Shown here: positions 1 through 12,200 of the stretch, in pieces
Position numbering within the stretch: the first letter of the stretch is position 1
Layout of the letters: each line of letters begins with the position of its first letter
From: Liolophura sinensis
Lineage: Eukaryota > Mollusca > Polyplacophora > Chitonida > Chitonidae
NCBI RefSeq assembly: GCF_032854445.1
Contig: NC_088307.1
Location: forward strand, 13,900,017 to 13,964,016
DNA: 64,000 nt
Reading direction: 5' to 3'
The notes under the pieces: model-generated
What the model was told of the DNA's origin: nothing
The model's database searches: none
What the model saw: only the letters and a program-made list of their open reading frames with translations
Translations under genes and position numbers: made by a program

Positions 1-46
1 TGACAGGATTCCTGATCGACAAGAAAATGGAGGAAATATTTAGTTG

Positions 47-312
47 TTTGGTGTTTTACACTGCACTCAAGAATATTTCACATATATACGACGGCGACCA
101 GCATTATGGGGGGAGGAAACCGGTCAGAGCCCCAGAAAAACCCACAACCATCCTCAGGATACTGGCAGACCTTCCCAAGCACAAACAGAAAGGATCATAG
201 CCAACATGAGCAGGACTTGAACTCACAATGATCGCACTGGTGAGAGGCTCCTGAGGCTCCTGAGTCACTGCGCCAAACTGGCACACAAACCACCTCAGCC
301 ACAAAAGCCCCC
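47..312 (-). mobile_element. SINE family 1 copy, near full length
   Basis: Family 1 is a tRNA-derived SINE with box A TGGCTCAGTCGG, box B GAGTTCAAGTCC, a GC-rich body and the tail GTGAAATATTCTTGAGTACG then GCGTAAAACACCAATCAAAT and (AAAT)n. This copy runs in minus orientation from GTGTTTTACACTGC to the degenerate tRNA-like head near 300. Confidence 0.85.
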
Positions 313-1165
313 TGAAAATGGGGAAAGTAAGCACAAAATGTGATACTGTATCAAAGTTTTTGAGGAAAATGTCTCCTTCCCGGAAGGCGAGAATGCAGAG
401 AAAATAAAGCACACAAAATTGAATACTCTATTGAGGTTTTCAGAAAATCTCTCACAAGTGAACTGAAAATGTTGCATATCCAGAATCAAACTGCAGTTGT
501 TCATGGGAAAAAAAAAAAAAAATTCGACACGACCAAAAGTTAGAGAACTTTACACCTGTGTATCTCTTATGCACTATTTCAGTTCATTATCCAGTAAGCA
601 AACTGAGCGATACAAAAAAAGTTTAATGAATTACTTGTCAATGTTAGTAAGAAGTAATTTTGTATCTTTCAGAAGCATGACTTCGCTGAACTGTGTTTAT
701 TTGTATGTAGCATATAACGTTATATTTTTATCCATTGCAAATTTACACCAGCTAAGTTTAATTACAGATAAACAAGTTATTAATAATACTGACACATTCA
801 AAAAGCAAAATGATGTACAAAGAAGTTAAGTTTGGGATTTAATCAGTGTTAATGCAAATTTCATCAAATTGGGCCTGAATCGGAGGACATGTGAACCTCC
901 ACCATACATGTAGTACAGGTGTGTTTAGCATTCATTAATCCTGATGATCATTGACTATTGATCATAACATATCGAGAACAGCCCACTGTATTCATTCACA
1001 TTTATACTTTCATATAATGATGTCAAAATTCCATTTGCTGCTGAGGTGTAAAATGTGATGGGGCTTACCAGCCAGGGATTTGAACTAGTGATCTGCGCAT
1101 TTTGAGTACAAACTTCTACTACTAGACTAGAGGGAAAAATACCCTCCAGTATGGAGGTATTTATT

Positions 1166-1463
1166 TATTTATTTCATTTATTTGATTGGTGTTTATGCTG
1201 TACTGAAGAATATGTCATTTATACGACGGCTGCCAGCATTATGGTGGGTGGAAAGCAGGCAGAGCCCGGGGGAAACCAATGACCATCCGCAGTTGCTGGC
1301 AGACCTTCCCACGTACAACCAGAGAGGAAGCCGGCATGAGCTGGACTTAAAGAAAAATATATAGGCTTGAGCCGGACTTGAACTCACAGCGACCAAATTG
1401 GTGAGATGCTCCTGGGTCATTACACAGCCCTAGCGCATTAACCAACAGAGCCACAGAGGCCTC
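1166..1463 (-). mobile_element. SINE family 1 copy, full length
   Basis: Minus orientation. The head CGGAGGCCTCTGTGGCTCTG lies at the right. GTATGGAGGTA on the left and GTATGGAAGTA on the right are a likely target-site duplication with one change. Confidence 0.88.
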
Positions 1464-1497
1464 CGTATGGAAGTAGATGGCACTAACATGCATATTT

Positions 1498-1583
1498 TAT
1501 TTATCTGATTGGTGTTTTACACTTTACTCAAGAATATTTCACTTACACGCCGGCGATCAATATTACTGTAGAAGGAAACCGAT
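1498..1583 (-). mobile_element. SINE family 1 fragment
   Basis: Only the 3' tail and part of the body (CTGATTGGTGTTTTACAC then CAAGAATATTTCACTTACAC). Confidence 0.7.
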
Positions 1584-1625
1584 AGTGATATATATATCAC
1601 CCTCTTGACACAAAGGAGCACTTAC

Positions 1626-4600
1626 CCAGGGCCAGCCAGGTTTCTTTCAGGTTGGTATAGTAGCTCAAGTTGGTGGTAAAAACAACAGGTAGGCCATTGT
1701 AGTCAGCATTGTTACTGATTTCCAGGTATTTTGTGACCGAGTAGTAGACACCTGTATAGGTAAGACAAACATTATTTTCTTATACACAAACTAAAACATG
1801 ACTGACAGATATTTAAATCTTTATTGATAACTAACTGTACCTTCAAATACTGTATTTCATTTAATGTTTAGCATTTTTCATGTGAATCATTTTGCTATGA
1901 TTCATTGTAAAGATTGTCTTAAAAACTTGAATCTTGCAATCGAAAGTATCGTCTTAAAACCTTAATGTGCTTCTGAAAGTGCATTTTCATACCAAACTAT
2001 TTATCTGATTGGTATTTAATGACCTACTCAGGAATATTTCACTCATACTCCGACCTTACCGGATTTAGCGCAACAAATTTACCACATTTAGCGGAGTGAA
2101 TTTAATCATCTATGTGAATTATAGTTTTGTGTGTGCAATCCAAATGCAACGAATACAGGTATATATTTTATAGGTATAACTAAAACATACAGGTGCCAAC
2201 AATAAAAGCAAACTGCTTGAGAATAGCAGTATTATCGTTATTAGAGATTACACTTTCAGGATACAACAACAGTGCTGAAAGCTGGTAGAGACCTCTCTGG
2301 GTTTTGAACCCGTTACCTCAATCAGGCATCAAATCACCAATAATACATGTTAACCATCCAGACCATTGTACAAACATCCAGGCCTCCTGCAAAACCAGTA
2401 TTGGTGATTTGACTTTTTTTTTTTTTTTTTTTTTTTGATTGGTGTTTTACACAAGAATATTTCACTTATACAACGGAGGCCAGCATTATGGTGGGTGGAA
2501 ACCGGGCACAGCCCGGGGGAAACCCACAACCATCCGCAGGTTGCTGCAGACCTTCCCACTTACGGCCGGAGAGGAAGCCAGCTGGTGATTTGATGCATGA
2601 CTCATGAGGTCACTGGTTCAAAACTTACAGTGGAATTTTTTCCTTCATTTATTTATTTCATTGGTGTTTTACTCCTAACATAAGAATATTTCACGTATAC
2701 ACCGGCCGCCAGCATTACGGTGACAGAGACCCCAATTTTTCAGCGCTAGAATCTGTGCTATATTCAGAAAGTGTAATCCCTAATAATGACAATACTGTTA
2801 CTGAAAGTCCATTTTCCAGATAACAGCTACCAATGTGGCTGAGAAATACCTGGTTGTACTTACAGAAGCCGAGTCCTCCCATGACAAGGAAGATGGAAAG
2901 CCAGACCATGATACCTGCCAGCCAGCGCATCAACACGATCCAGATGAAAGACAATACCATTGTCATCCCAAGGAACCTGCAGAGAAATACATCATTAATC
3001 ACAAAATTATATCTGAAACCAAATATTTTCCCAACAGTATCATACAAGTGCCTAGCAATCATGTGAATTGCTCTTATCACGTGAACAGCTAGAATAAAAC
3101 CATCGTGAGCCCAAACTTAGATTTGGAACTTATGTAGATCTTTATTTCGTGTATAGTTACATACGGCATCCAAACTATGTTGAATATACATGGGCAAGAT
3201 TTTCATTAATTATGACTTCAAAAGGATTTTTAAAATTATTCATTTATTTGATGCCATACTTGAAAATATTTGAATTATCCGACAACAGAAAGCATAATGG
3301 TGGGAGGAAACAGAAGGTTGCCATCTTTCCATGCATGACCACAAAAGCAGCCAGCATGACCACAAAGGCAGCAAGCATGACCACAAAAGCAGCCAGCATG
3401 ACCACAAAGGCAGCCAGCAAGACCACAAAGGCAGCCAGCAAGACCACATAGGCAGCCCGCATGACCATAAAGGCAACCCGCATGACTACAAAGACAGCCC
3501 GCATGACCGCAAAGGCAACCGGCATGACCGTATAGGCAGTCGGCATGAACACGAAGGCAGCCAGCATGACCACAAAGGCTGCCAGCATGACCACAAAGGC
3601 AGCAAGCATGACCACACAGGCAGCCAGCATGACCACAAAGGCAGCCCGCATGACCACAAAGGCAGCCAGCACGACTACAAAGGCAGCCCATACCCACAAT
3701 GATCGCATTAGTAATTATGCTGCGCTAGCACGATCACCACTCGGCCATAGAAGGGTCCCTGATTTAAATGTGACATGATATCATCATCAAGTCAGACCGG
3801 ACTCCAAAGAGAGCCTGCATGACCACAAAGGCAGCCCGCATGACCATAAAGGCAGCTGGCATGACCACAAAGACAGCCCGCATGACCACAAAGGCAACCG
3901 GCATGACCACATAAGCAGTCGGCATGACCACAAAGGCAGCAAGCATGACCACAAAGGCAACCAGCATGACCACAAAGGGAGCCAGCATGACCACAAAGGC
4001 AACCAGCATGACCACAAAGGCAGCAAGCATGACCACACAGGCAGCCAGCATGACCACAAAGGCAGCCCGCATGACCACAAAGGCAGCCAGCACGACTACA
4101 AAGGCAGCCCGTACCCACAATGATCGCATTAGTAATTATGCTGCGCTAGCACGATCACCACTCGGCCATAGAAGGGTCCCTGATTTAAATGTGACATGAT
4201 ATCATCATCAAGTCAGACCGGACTCTCTTGTCACTGATGATATCATCATCATGTCAGACCGGACTCTCTTGTCACTGATGATATCATCATCATGTCAGAC
4301 CGGACTTTCTTGTCACTGATGATATCATCATCAAGTCAGACCGGACTCTCTTGTCACTGATGATATCATCATCAAGTCAGACCGGACTCTCTTGTCACTG
4401 ATGATATCATCATCAAGTCAGACCGGAGTCTCTTGTCACTGATGATATCATCACCAAGTCAGACCGGAGTCTCTTGTCACTGGGGATAGCATTTATGGTG
4501 GCTAGAAGTATTCAGATCACCACTATACACACACTGTCATAGCAATGGCTGACCTGAGTATACGAAGCATTTTAGCCAACTTAAAAAATGTTCTGAAACA

Positions 4601-7600
4601 TATTCTGTAAATTGTCACCAAAATGTATACTGAAGACTCCAAACAAAAATTATGATTTTATCCTCAGGATGGTATTGTAAACTACCCAGCCAAAAATAGC
4701 ATATGTACTTGGCAAAATGTGTACCGCTATACTTACACATGAGGAGTTATCCCCCCTGAGTCTTCACAAACTCTCCTGTTATCTGCCCTTGGGTGGGAAT
4801 GATACAGGCCATTCCTCAAATTTTCTTAAAGTTTAATATTAAATTGTCACAATGATGAGCACAAATAATGATTAAGTTGAAACAAAAAATTACTTACACC
4901 AAAATCAGCCACCAGGATGCCAGAATGTCTTTGAAAATTCTTTCCCCATACTCTGCTGCACTCATGAACAAGGCCATATAGCTAAAAAAGAGGACATTGA
5001 CTGAAATATACATGTGATATTTGAGCTGAAATGGAACTACAAAACAAAAAATAGTGAAGAAAATAGTTCCCGAAAAATGAAACAAAAGATTTCCAATTTT
5101 GAGCCACATTTGACATCTTTTATGCATATTTTCTGTTAAAATTTCTGGAAATGTTGTCATCAAAGAACTTCGCTTAGTGTCAATATCTGCACCTCCTTAA
5201 CGGTGTCTTCTAATTTTTGGGAGAGACATTAGTAGTGCTGAAAGCAGAATATTGCATTCATTTCCCAGTTTTTTGTTTTTAAATCAATATCAATATGTTG
5301 TTCACTAGATGGTCTAGACTACACTGGGGAAAAAAAACTAAATTTTTTTTTGTTGTCAGAGTTTTCTTTTGATGAATTATACTCAGGTTTTGGCTGAAGT
5401 TCAAATTGTGAAGGCCCATTCCAAATAAAACTTGTCTCTTCCAATGGCATCAAAACTTCTTACAGAATTAGTGTATTCCAAGTTACACGTGGTTGTAAAG
5501 CAAATATTGCTAAAACTTTGCTGCATTTCAAAGATATACCTTTAAAGTTGTAAAATACATTCCGTTCAGCACAAATATTCACAAAGCTACCTGTATTCCT
5601 CACGATTTTGTTAACAAGGATGATGATCATTTTTTGTTCTGTTTAAGAACTGGAGAGTTTTCACAAACATTTGTACCAGATAAAAAATGATGATCATTAT
5701 TTTGTCAAAAAAAAAATGGATAAAAATGGCTAGAATGCAAACTGACAGACCCCAGGTACTAGTAGAAAACTGATAGAACAAGGAAATAATGTTTGTTGAA
5801 AACTTACTAGCTGGCATCCTCCAATACTTGACCAGTGATGCTCGCCCCGTTTTCATTGACAAGGGTTTTATTGCCGGAGGTTAGCTCGGCTGCCTTGTCT
5901 ACAATATCCTTGAAAATGGCTGGCACACAGCGGCCCACCACTTAAAGAAAAAGAATTCAAACAGAGGTTGGTCACCCCAATAGCTAAAATGTATTCACAC
6001 CATTTTTTAAGCATTTAAAATACAAAATTAAAATAGCAAATTTTCATCTGCTGCTATAGTGAAAAATTTGTTGAAAAAAATGTAAGTTTTAGCTCCAAAA
6101 GCAATGCAACATTACATGTGTATATTTGCTTTGAAACATGTTGTTTTTGTTGGACAAAATGTTTGGTCATTTTAATATCAGATGACCACAAAACTGCTAT
6201 GATAACAGGTACTTCTATATTGGCTAAAAAGAACATGAGAATTAGGACAATAACACAGTGTTTAAGTATTCATTTGGTGTTTTATGTTGTACTCAAGAAC
6301 ATTTCACTTACATTAAACTTATGCTTTTGACTTATAAAGCATTTATGGTGCGACAAAACTGGCCAGAGCCTTGAGAAACACACGATCATCTTCAAGTTAT
6401 ATAACTTGTATTATCACTATGGCAATTCTTCGAGATTTTCACCCGTTTGAAAGGACTTTTATGCATTTCTGAAGACATTATCCCGTGTTGACTGATAAAA
6501 TTATGCTTGTTGTGAAGCCCTGAAACTGGCCAATCCAACCAATGCAGTTCCAATCTCCAAAATCAAATTCAAAATGTGCACAAATTGCACTGAAAATTGA
6601 TCTTTCATATGTAAAAAGGTTGAGAATCATTGATTATCATTTTTCTGAATACAGCACAGATTCTAGTGCTGAAAATTGGCTGAGACCATTGCTGGTTTCG
6701 AACCAACGACTTCCGAGTCAGGCACCTAATCACCAGCAATATATGTCAACATCACTCAACCAACAGGTCTCTCACAAAAAACAGAAGAAGAACCCCTCCC
6801 CCTCTTGATGATCAGAGATGACATATATGTCAGACTGGTATAGACGCCATTTATAAAGAGCATTTTAAGTAACAGTATTATCGTTATCATAAAATATAAC
6901 ACTTTAACTACACTCAGAGAAGTGTAATCCCTAATAACGATAATACTGTTACTTACTTTCTAACAAGACATCTATACCATTCCATCTACGGGTGGCTGGC
7001 AAGTAACATGTTTACTTCTTTAGGTTCATTATGGCTTTCACAAATGTTTTCTGCGTCCATGCAGCACAGCACCATCCAGTCAGATTATACTGACATTTCA
7101 TGCACTGACCTGTATAGACGGCCGTAAAGCTACATATAGATGTCAGGCAAAAATATACCAAGACACTTGGTATTTCAGTGGTTTTACTTTACACCATACT
7201 CAAGGATATTTAACTTTATATTTGATGATGGCCAGCATTGTTCTCAGAGGAAACCATCACGAATAATGAAGTTATTCAAGTAGGTAGGTCTGTTGTTGTT
7301 ACATGTGTTACAGGACCGACCACCATAAGTACAGGGCATCAGAACCCCATTACATTAGGTTGCATATTTTCAATTTTATAATAATAAATTTTAAAAAAAA
7401 ATTTCAACACAGAATTGATGTGGATACATGAAAAATGAAGGTCATAACACAAGTTGAGACATCTAACTGACAATTATCGCTCACCTGGTGTGGTAGGAAC
7501 TGTGTAGGACACGCAATCCTCATCTGTAACCAGCTGCTGTATGGTCTTATTCTAAAAAGTGAAAGCTTGTGAAAGTGAAAGTGTACATAGACTACCTATT

Positions 7601-9204
7601 CATCTTTTACTGGGAATAGATTTTTTTTTCTCACTAATTTTCAAATTACAAATCCATTGTACTCTATCGCTATTTCCACAACATCTCCATCCTTAACTAG
7701 CTGCTATACTGTCTTGAGATTGACTTACAGTGAAAACTTGGGAAAACGAAAGTGAAACCGTGAAGCACCAGTGTGATGATTATGTAACTACATGTTAACA
7801 TAACCTTCAGTTGAGAATACATGTTTACGTTGTAAATCATGTCTGGTATTTAATACCCATCAATTCATTAAAACTCGTTAAAATTCACTACTGTAAACAT
7901 ATGCACCCACATGTACACCATATTCATCCATAAATAACTTCTACATTGTTGTAAAAGTGAAAATGAAAGTAAAACCATATAAGAACACTAAGTTGCCACA
8001 GTTTTAGATTATATATGTATATATGTAGCCATACCACTTGTTAAGCTTTACCTACTCATACATATCTTTAACTGTAAACTTGTATATAATATATGTATAC
8101 AACACTTATACACAATCACCGGAAGACAATTCTAGCCAGTTCTTCCCTTGGCTTTGTGCAAAAATTGTTGACAGTGAACAGTACAATGCATTTTTACATA
8201 GAAATGTGACCCCCCCAAAAAAATGAACAATTAGAACACAGTTTAAAATTTTTTTTATAATCTTACCGAAGTTGAAGGATTTACTCCGTTCTTACATATC
8301 ATGTCATCACGACTGATACCACCACTCGCTGTCTCTCTGGCGAGGGTCTCCAGGTAGACATAATATGATGAGGTACAGTTCTCCACACATATCTGATCAA
8401 CAATTAAACAATAATATTTACGCCAATGTAAACGAAAGCATTATGGGATGCCTAACCCAAATGTCTACAGAGTTAAATCTTCATACGTCACAAACATTCA
8501 GATTCTCAATCTTCTATCATTCATTCACTCTAAATTACTTTTTACTTTTTCAGTCGCTCATGTTACAGTGAATTTGATCAAAAATAGTTGCCTAAGATTT
8601 TTGACAGGTCACATGATACACTTGGGCATTTTCTACCTTCAACCAAAAAAGAGTTTGAACTCAAAACTCCCTTATTTTATAGGACGGTGGTCAGCTTTAT
8701 AGTTGGAGGAAACCAGAGGAAACCGGAGCACCTGGCATAAACCACCAAGTTAATGACAGCCTCTCCCAAATTTGAAGTATAGATATGTCCGCACCCGTAT
8801 TGGTGGAAGACATGGGCCACAGGTCATCAATGAATGTTAGACTCTGTCAACTGAACAGCCACACAAGATGAGCATTTACTGAGCAGGGGGAATCTATGCT
8901 CAACAAAAAAAGAAACGCACAAAGCAATTATTATATTGTTGTCTCAACAATTAAGGTAATTATTCTTTATTATCAGTGACATCAATTTCCACTTCAACTG
9001 GATCTGAGGAAAACAAATCAATCGAGATATAAATAAAGAATTTTTTGGAAAGGTGTTTCGTGAAAAGTCATTTTTGGTTTGTGTGTTTACAGTTTTGTTA
9101 AGTGTATACATTCTCTGGCAAAGGTTGGGTTTGAACCCGCATCCCAGGTATTTATATACTCACATGTATGGTGTAAATATAGACTACCATGTAGAACTCT
9201 TCTC

Positions 9205-9270
<66 letters not shown>

Positions 9271-12200
9271 CATAACTAAGACGTCCATAAAAACCAGCTG
9301 TCCTATGTTTTTGCATTTCTTCACCCAATTCTGCATAAGCCATGGGGCTACTTAAGCCATGGGGCTACTTAAGCCATGGTGCTACTTAAGCCATGGTGCT
9401 ACGCAGCATGTAATTTTCTACTATTTAAACATTTATGTGTACATGAACAGTTAGAATAAAACCTTATAAACTGAGGTAGATTTAATATGGTGTTGACAGG
9501 CCTGTCAACTACATGTACCAGGCTATCATCACTGCTATGGGGGGCCTCCGTGGCTCAGTCGGTTAAAGCGCTAGCGCAGCGTAATGACCCAGGAGTCTCT
9601 CACCAATGCGGTCGCTGTGAGTTCAAGTCCAGCTCATGCTGGCTTCCTCTCCGGCCGTACGTGGGAAGGTCTGCCAGCAACCTGCGGATGGTCGTGGGTT
9701 TCCCCCGGGCTCTGCCCGGTTTCCACCCACCATAATGCTGGCCGCCGTCGTATAAGTGAAATATTCTTGAGTACGGCGTAAAACACCAATCAAAAAAAAA
9801 AAAAAAAAAAAAAAAAAATCACTGCTATGGTTTCTTGTCCATGCTGTAGTCTTTCAGTGTAATTCTTCAAGCCTTCAAAACGTTTGGAAAAAGTGTTAAT
9901 TCAAGCATATTATGAAGGTATTACTCTTTGTACACTGCTAAAATTATAAGTTCTGCAAAGCCCTCAAACTGGCCAATCCAAAATCAAATTACAAATCTGC
10001 ACAAACTGCACTGTTAGCTTCTCTTTCATACGCGAAAGAGTTGAGGAGTTAGGGTAAGCAATAAATGATGCTCTGCTCAAATTGCAACCTAAATTATGCT
10101 CTTTGTATTTTCATACCAGTAACACCTGGCATAACTGACATAGCTGGAAAAATGTAAAACCTCAATCTAAATTTACCGTATGCATTATTCACTGCTGAAA
10201 AAAAAATGTACCAAAATCATGAAATCTGCATGTATTTGGAATCAGCACAAAATGGCTATTTGGTGGGTACTTTGTTACAGGTGGTCAGTATGCCCTCTCC
10301 CCTTAACGAGAAACAGGTGTGAGCATCTTAGTTACCTGTGGTGTAGGACATCCCCCGGAGATAACAGCCGCACCCATCTGAGAGCACTTCAGGAAGTCAA
10401 AAAACAGGAGGTTTGGTTTGCCCCTGAAATGTACAACAGGTTATTTACAGTTACTTATTGATATGCTATATATAATTGTTAATACGTTTCGTAACAATGA
10501 TGAATTTTTTATTCTATGATGGAACTGATGGAACTTATTTACCATGGGTCTGAATTAAGCTACTTCAGGCAAAATTCCACAGCTCTGAGTGAAGTAAAAA
10601 TTTTAAATCTTAATAATTTAAGCGCTAACATTTTTATCACAAGGAGTGGAAATTGGGAACACCTAATTAACATTCTGTTGGTTAGTGTATCACGTGGAAA
10701 TTGGGAACACCTAATCAACGTTCTGTTAAGTCGCTTAGTGTATCACCTGGAAATTGGGAACACCTAACCAACGTTCTGTTAAGTCGCTTAGTGTATCACG
10801 TGGAAATTGGGAACACCTAATCAACGTTCTGTTAAGTCACTTAGTGTATCACGTGGAAATTGGGAACACCTAATCAACGTTCTGTTAAGTTGCTTAGTGT
10901 ATCACGTGGAAATTGGGAACACCTAACCAATGTTCTGTTAAGTCGCTTAGTGTATCACCTGGAAATTGGGAACACCTAACCAACGTTCTGTTAAGTTGCT
11001 TAGTGTATCACCTGGAAATTGGGAACACCTAATCAACGTTCTGTTAAGTCGCTTAGTGTATCACGTGGAAATTGGGAACACCTAATCAACGTTCTTTTAA
11101 GTCGCTTAGTGTATCACGTGGAAATTGGGAACACCTAATCAACGTTCTGTTAAGTCGCTTAGTGTATCACGTGGAAATTGGGAACACCTAATCAACGTTC
11201 TGTTAAGTCGCTTAGTGTATCACGTGGAAATTGGGAACACCTAATCAACATTCTGTTAAGTTGCTTAGTGTATCACGTGGAAATTGGGAACACCTAACCA
11301 ACGTTCTGTTAAGTCGCTTAGTGTATCACCTGGAAATTGGGAACACCTAACCAACGTTCTGTTAAGTTGCTTAGTGTATCACGTGGAAATTGGGAACACC
11401 TAATCAACGTTCTGTTAAGTTGCTTAGTGTATCACGTGGAAATTGGGAACACCTAACCAACGTTCTGTTAAGTCGCTTAGTGTATCACGTGGAAATTGGG
11501 AACACCTAACCAACGTTCTGTTAAGTCGCTTAGTGTATCACCTGGAAATTGGGAACACCTAACCAACGTTCTGTTAAGTCGCTTAGTGTATCACCTGGAA
11601 ATTGGGAACACCTAATCAACGTTCTGTTAAGTCGCTTGGTGTATCACGTGGATATTGGGAATCACCTTATATGCTAGAATCACATTAAATGCTATAATCA
11701 AACAAAATGAGGCAGGATGAAATGCTTTAATGTATTCTCTGCAAAATAGTGTCCGTTGAAATTTAATAGCAAATATCTACCTAACAGACACCCTACATGT
11801 ACCTAACACATTGGGTCACTCAAAGGATAATAGCAGAAATATTTTAAAAAATGCTGTCTTATTATAATATTTAGTTATTTATTTATTTGATTGGTGTTTT
11901 ACATCATATGCACAAATATATTTCACTTATATGACCGTCGCTAGCAGTATGGTGGGAGGGAACCAGACAAAGCCTATGGGAACCCACGACTGTTAAACCA
12001 TACATGTCGGCACACCTTCGGCACATGTACAACTGGGGAGGAATGCAGCTTATCGTGGCCGGATGTAACATCTAATAGTTGAGATACAAGTCAAACTATG
12101 TGTCAGATGGAAAGTATAAAATATTAAATGAAATGAAAGCGAGCTAAATGATGTAGGCTTAGCTAAATGATGTAGACTTAGCTAAATGATGTAGACTTAG

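Larger units (their letters stand above)
2225..2802. mobile_element. TIR element with a SINE inserted inside
   Basis: The ends AGCAGTATTATCGTTATTAG and CTAATAATGACAATACTGTT are inverted copies followed inward by GAGATTACACTTTC and its complement. Between them lies a tRNA-like segment with GGGTTTTGAACCCG and a 5'-truncated SINE family 1 copy. A short relative lies at 6866-6955. Confidence 0.55.

Noticed and set aside
3244..4129. ORFs with MTTKAAS, GHAGCLC or VMLAAFV repeats on both strands
   Set aside because: Open frames in the 21-bp array in several frames at once; no start context or domain.
8890..8930. CAACAAAAAAAGAAACGCAC as a DNA-transposon end
   Set aside because: The word resembles some transposon termini, but I found no inverted partner or target duplication within reach.
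9053..9355. ORFs with IYIYIY runs
   Set aside because: Translation of a (TA)n microsatellite.
9541..9640. tRNA gene
   Set aside because: Box A and box B are present, but no cloverleaf with a proper anticodon arm can be drawn; it is the head of a SINE.
10640..11660. Regular direct repeats considered as a CRISPR array
   Set aside because: No unique spacers between repeats, eukaryotic intron context, no cas genes.
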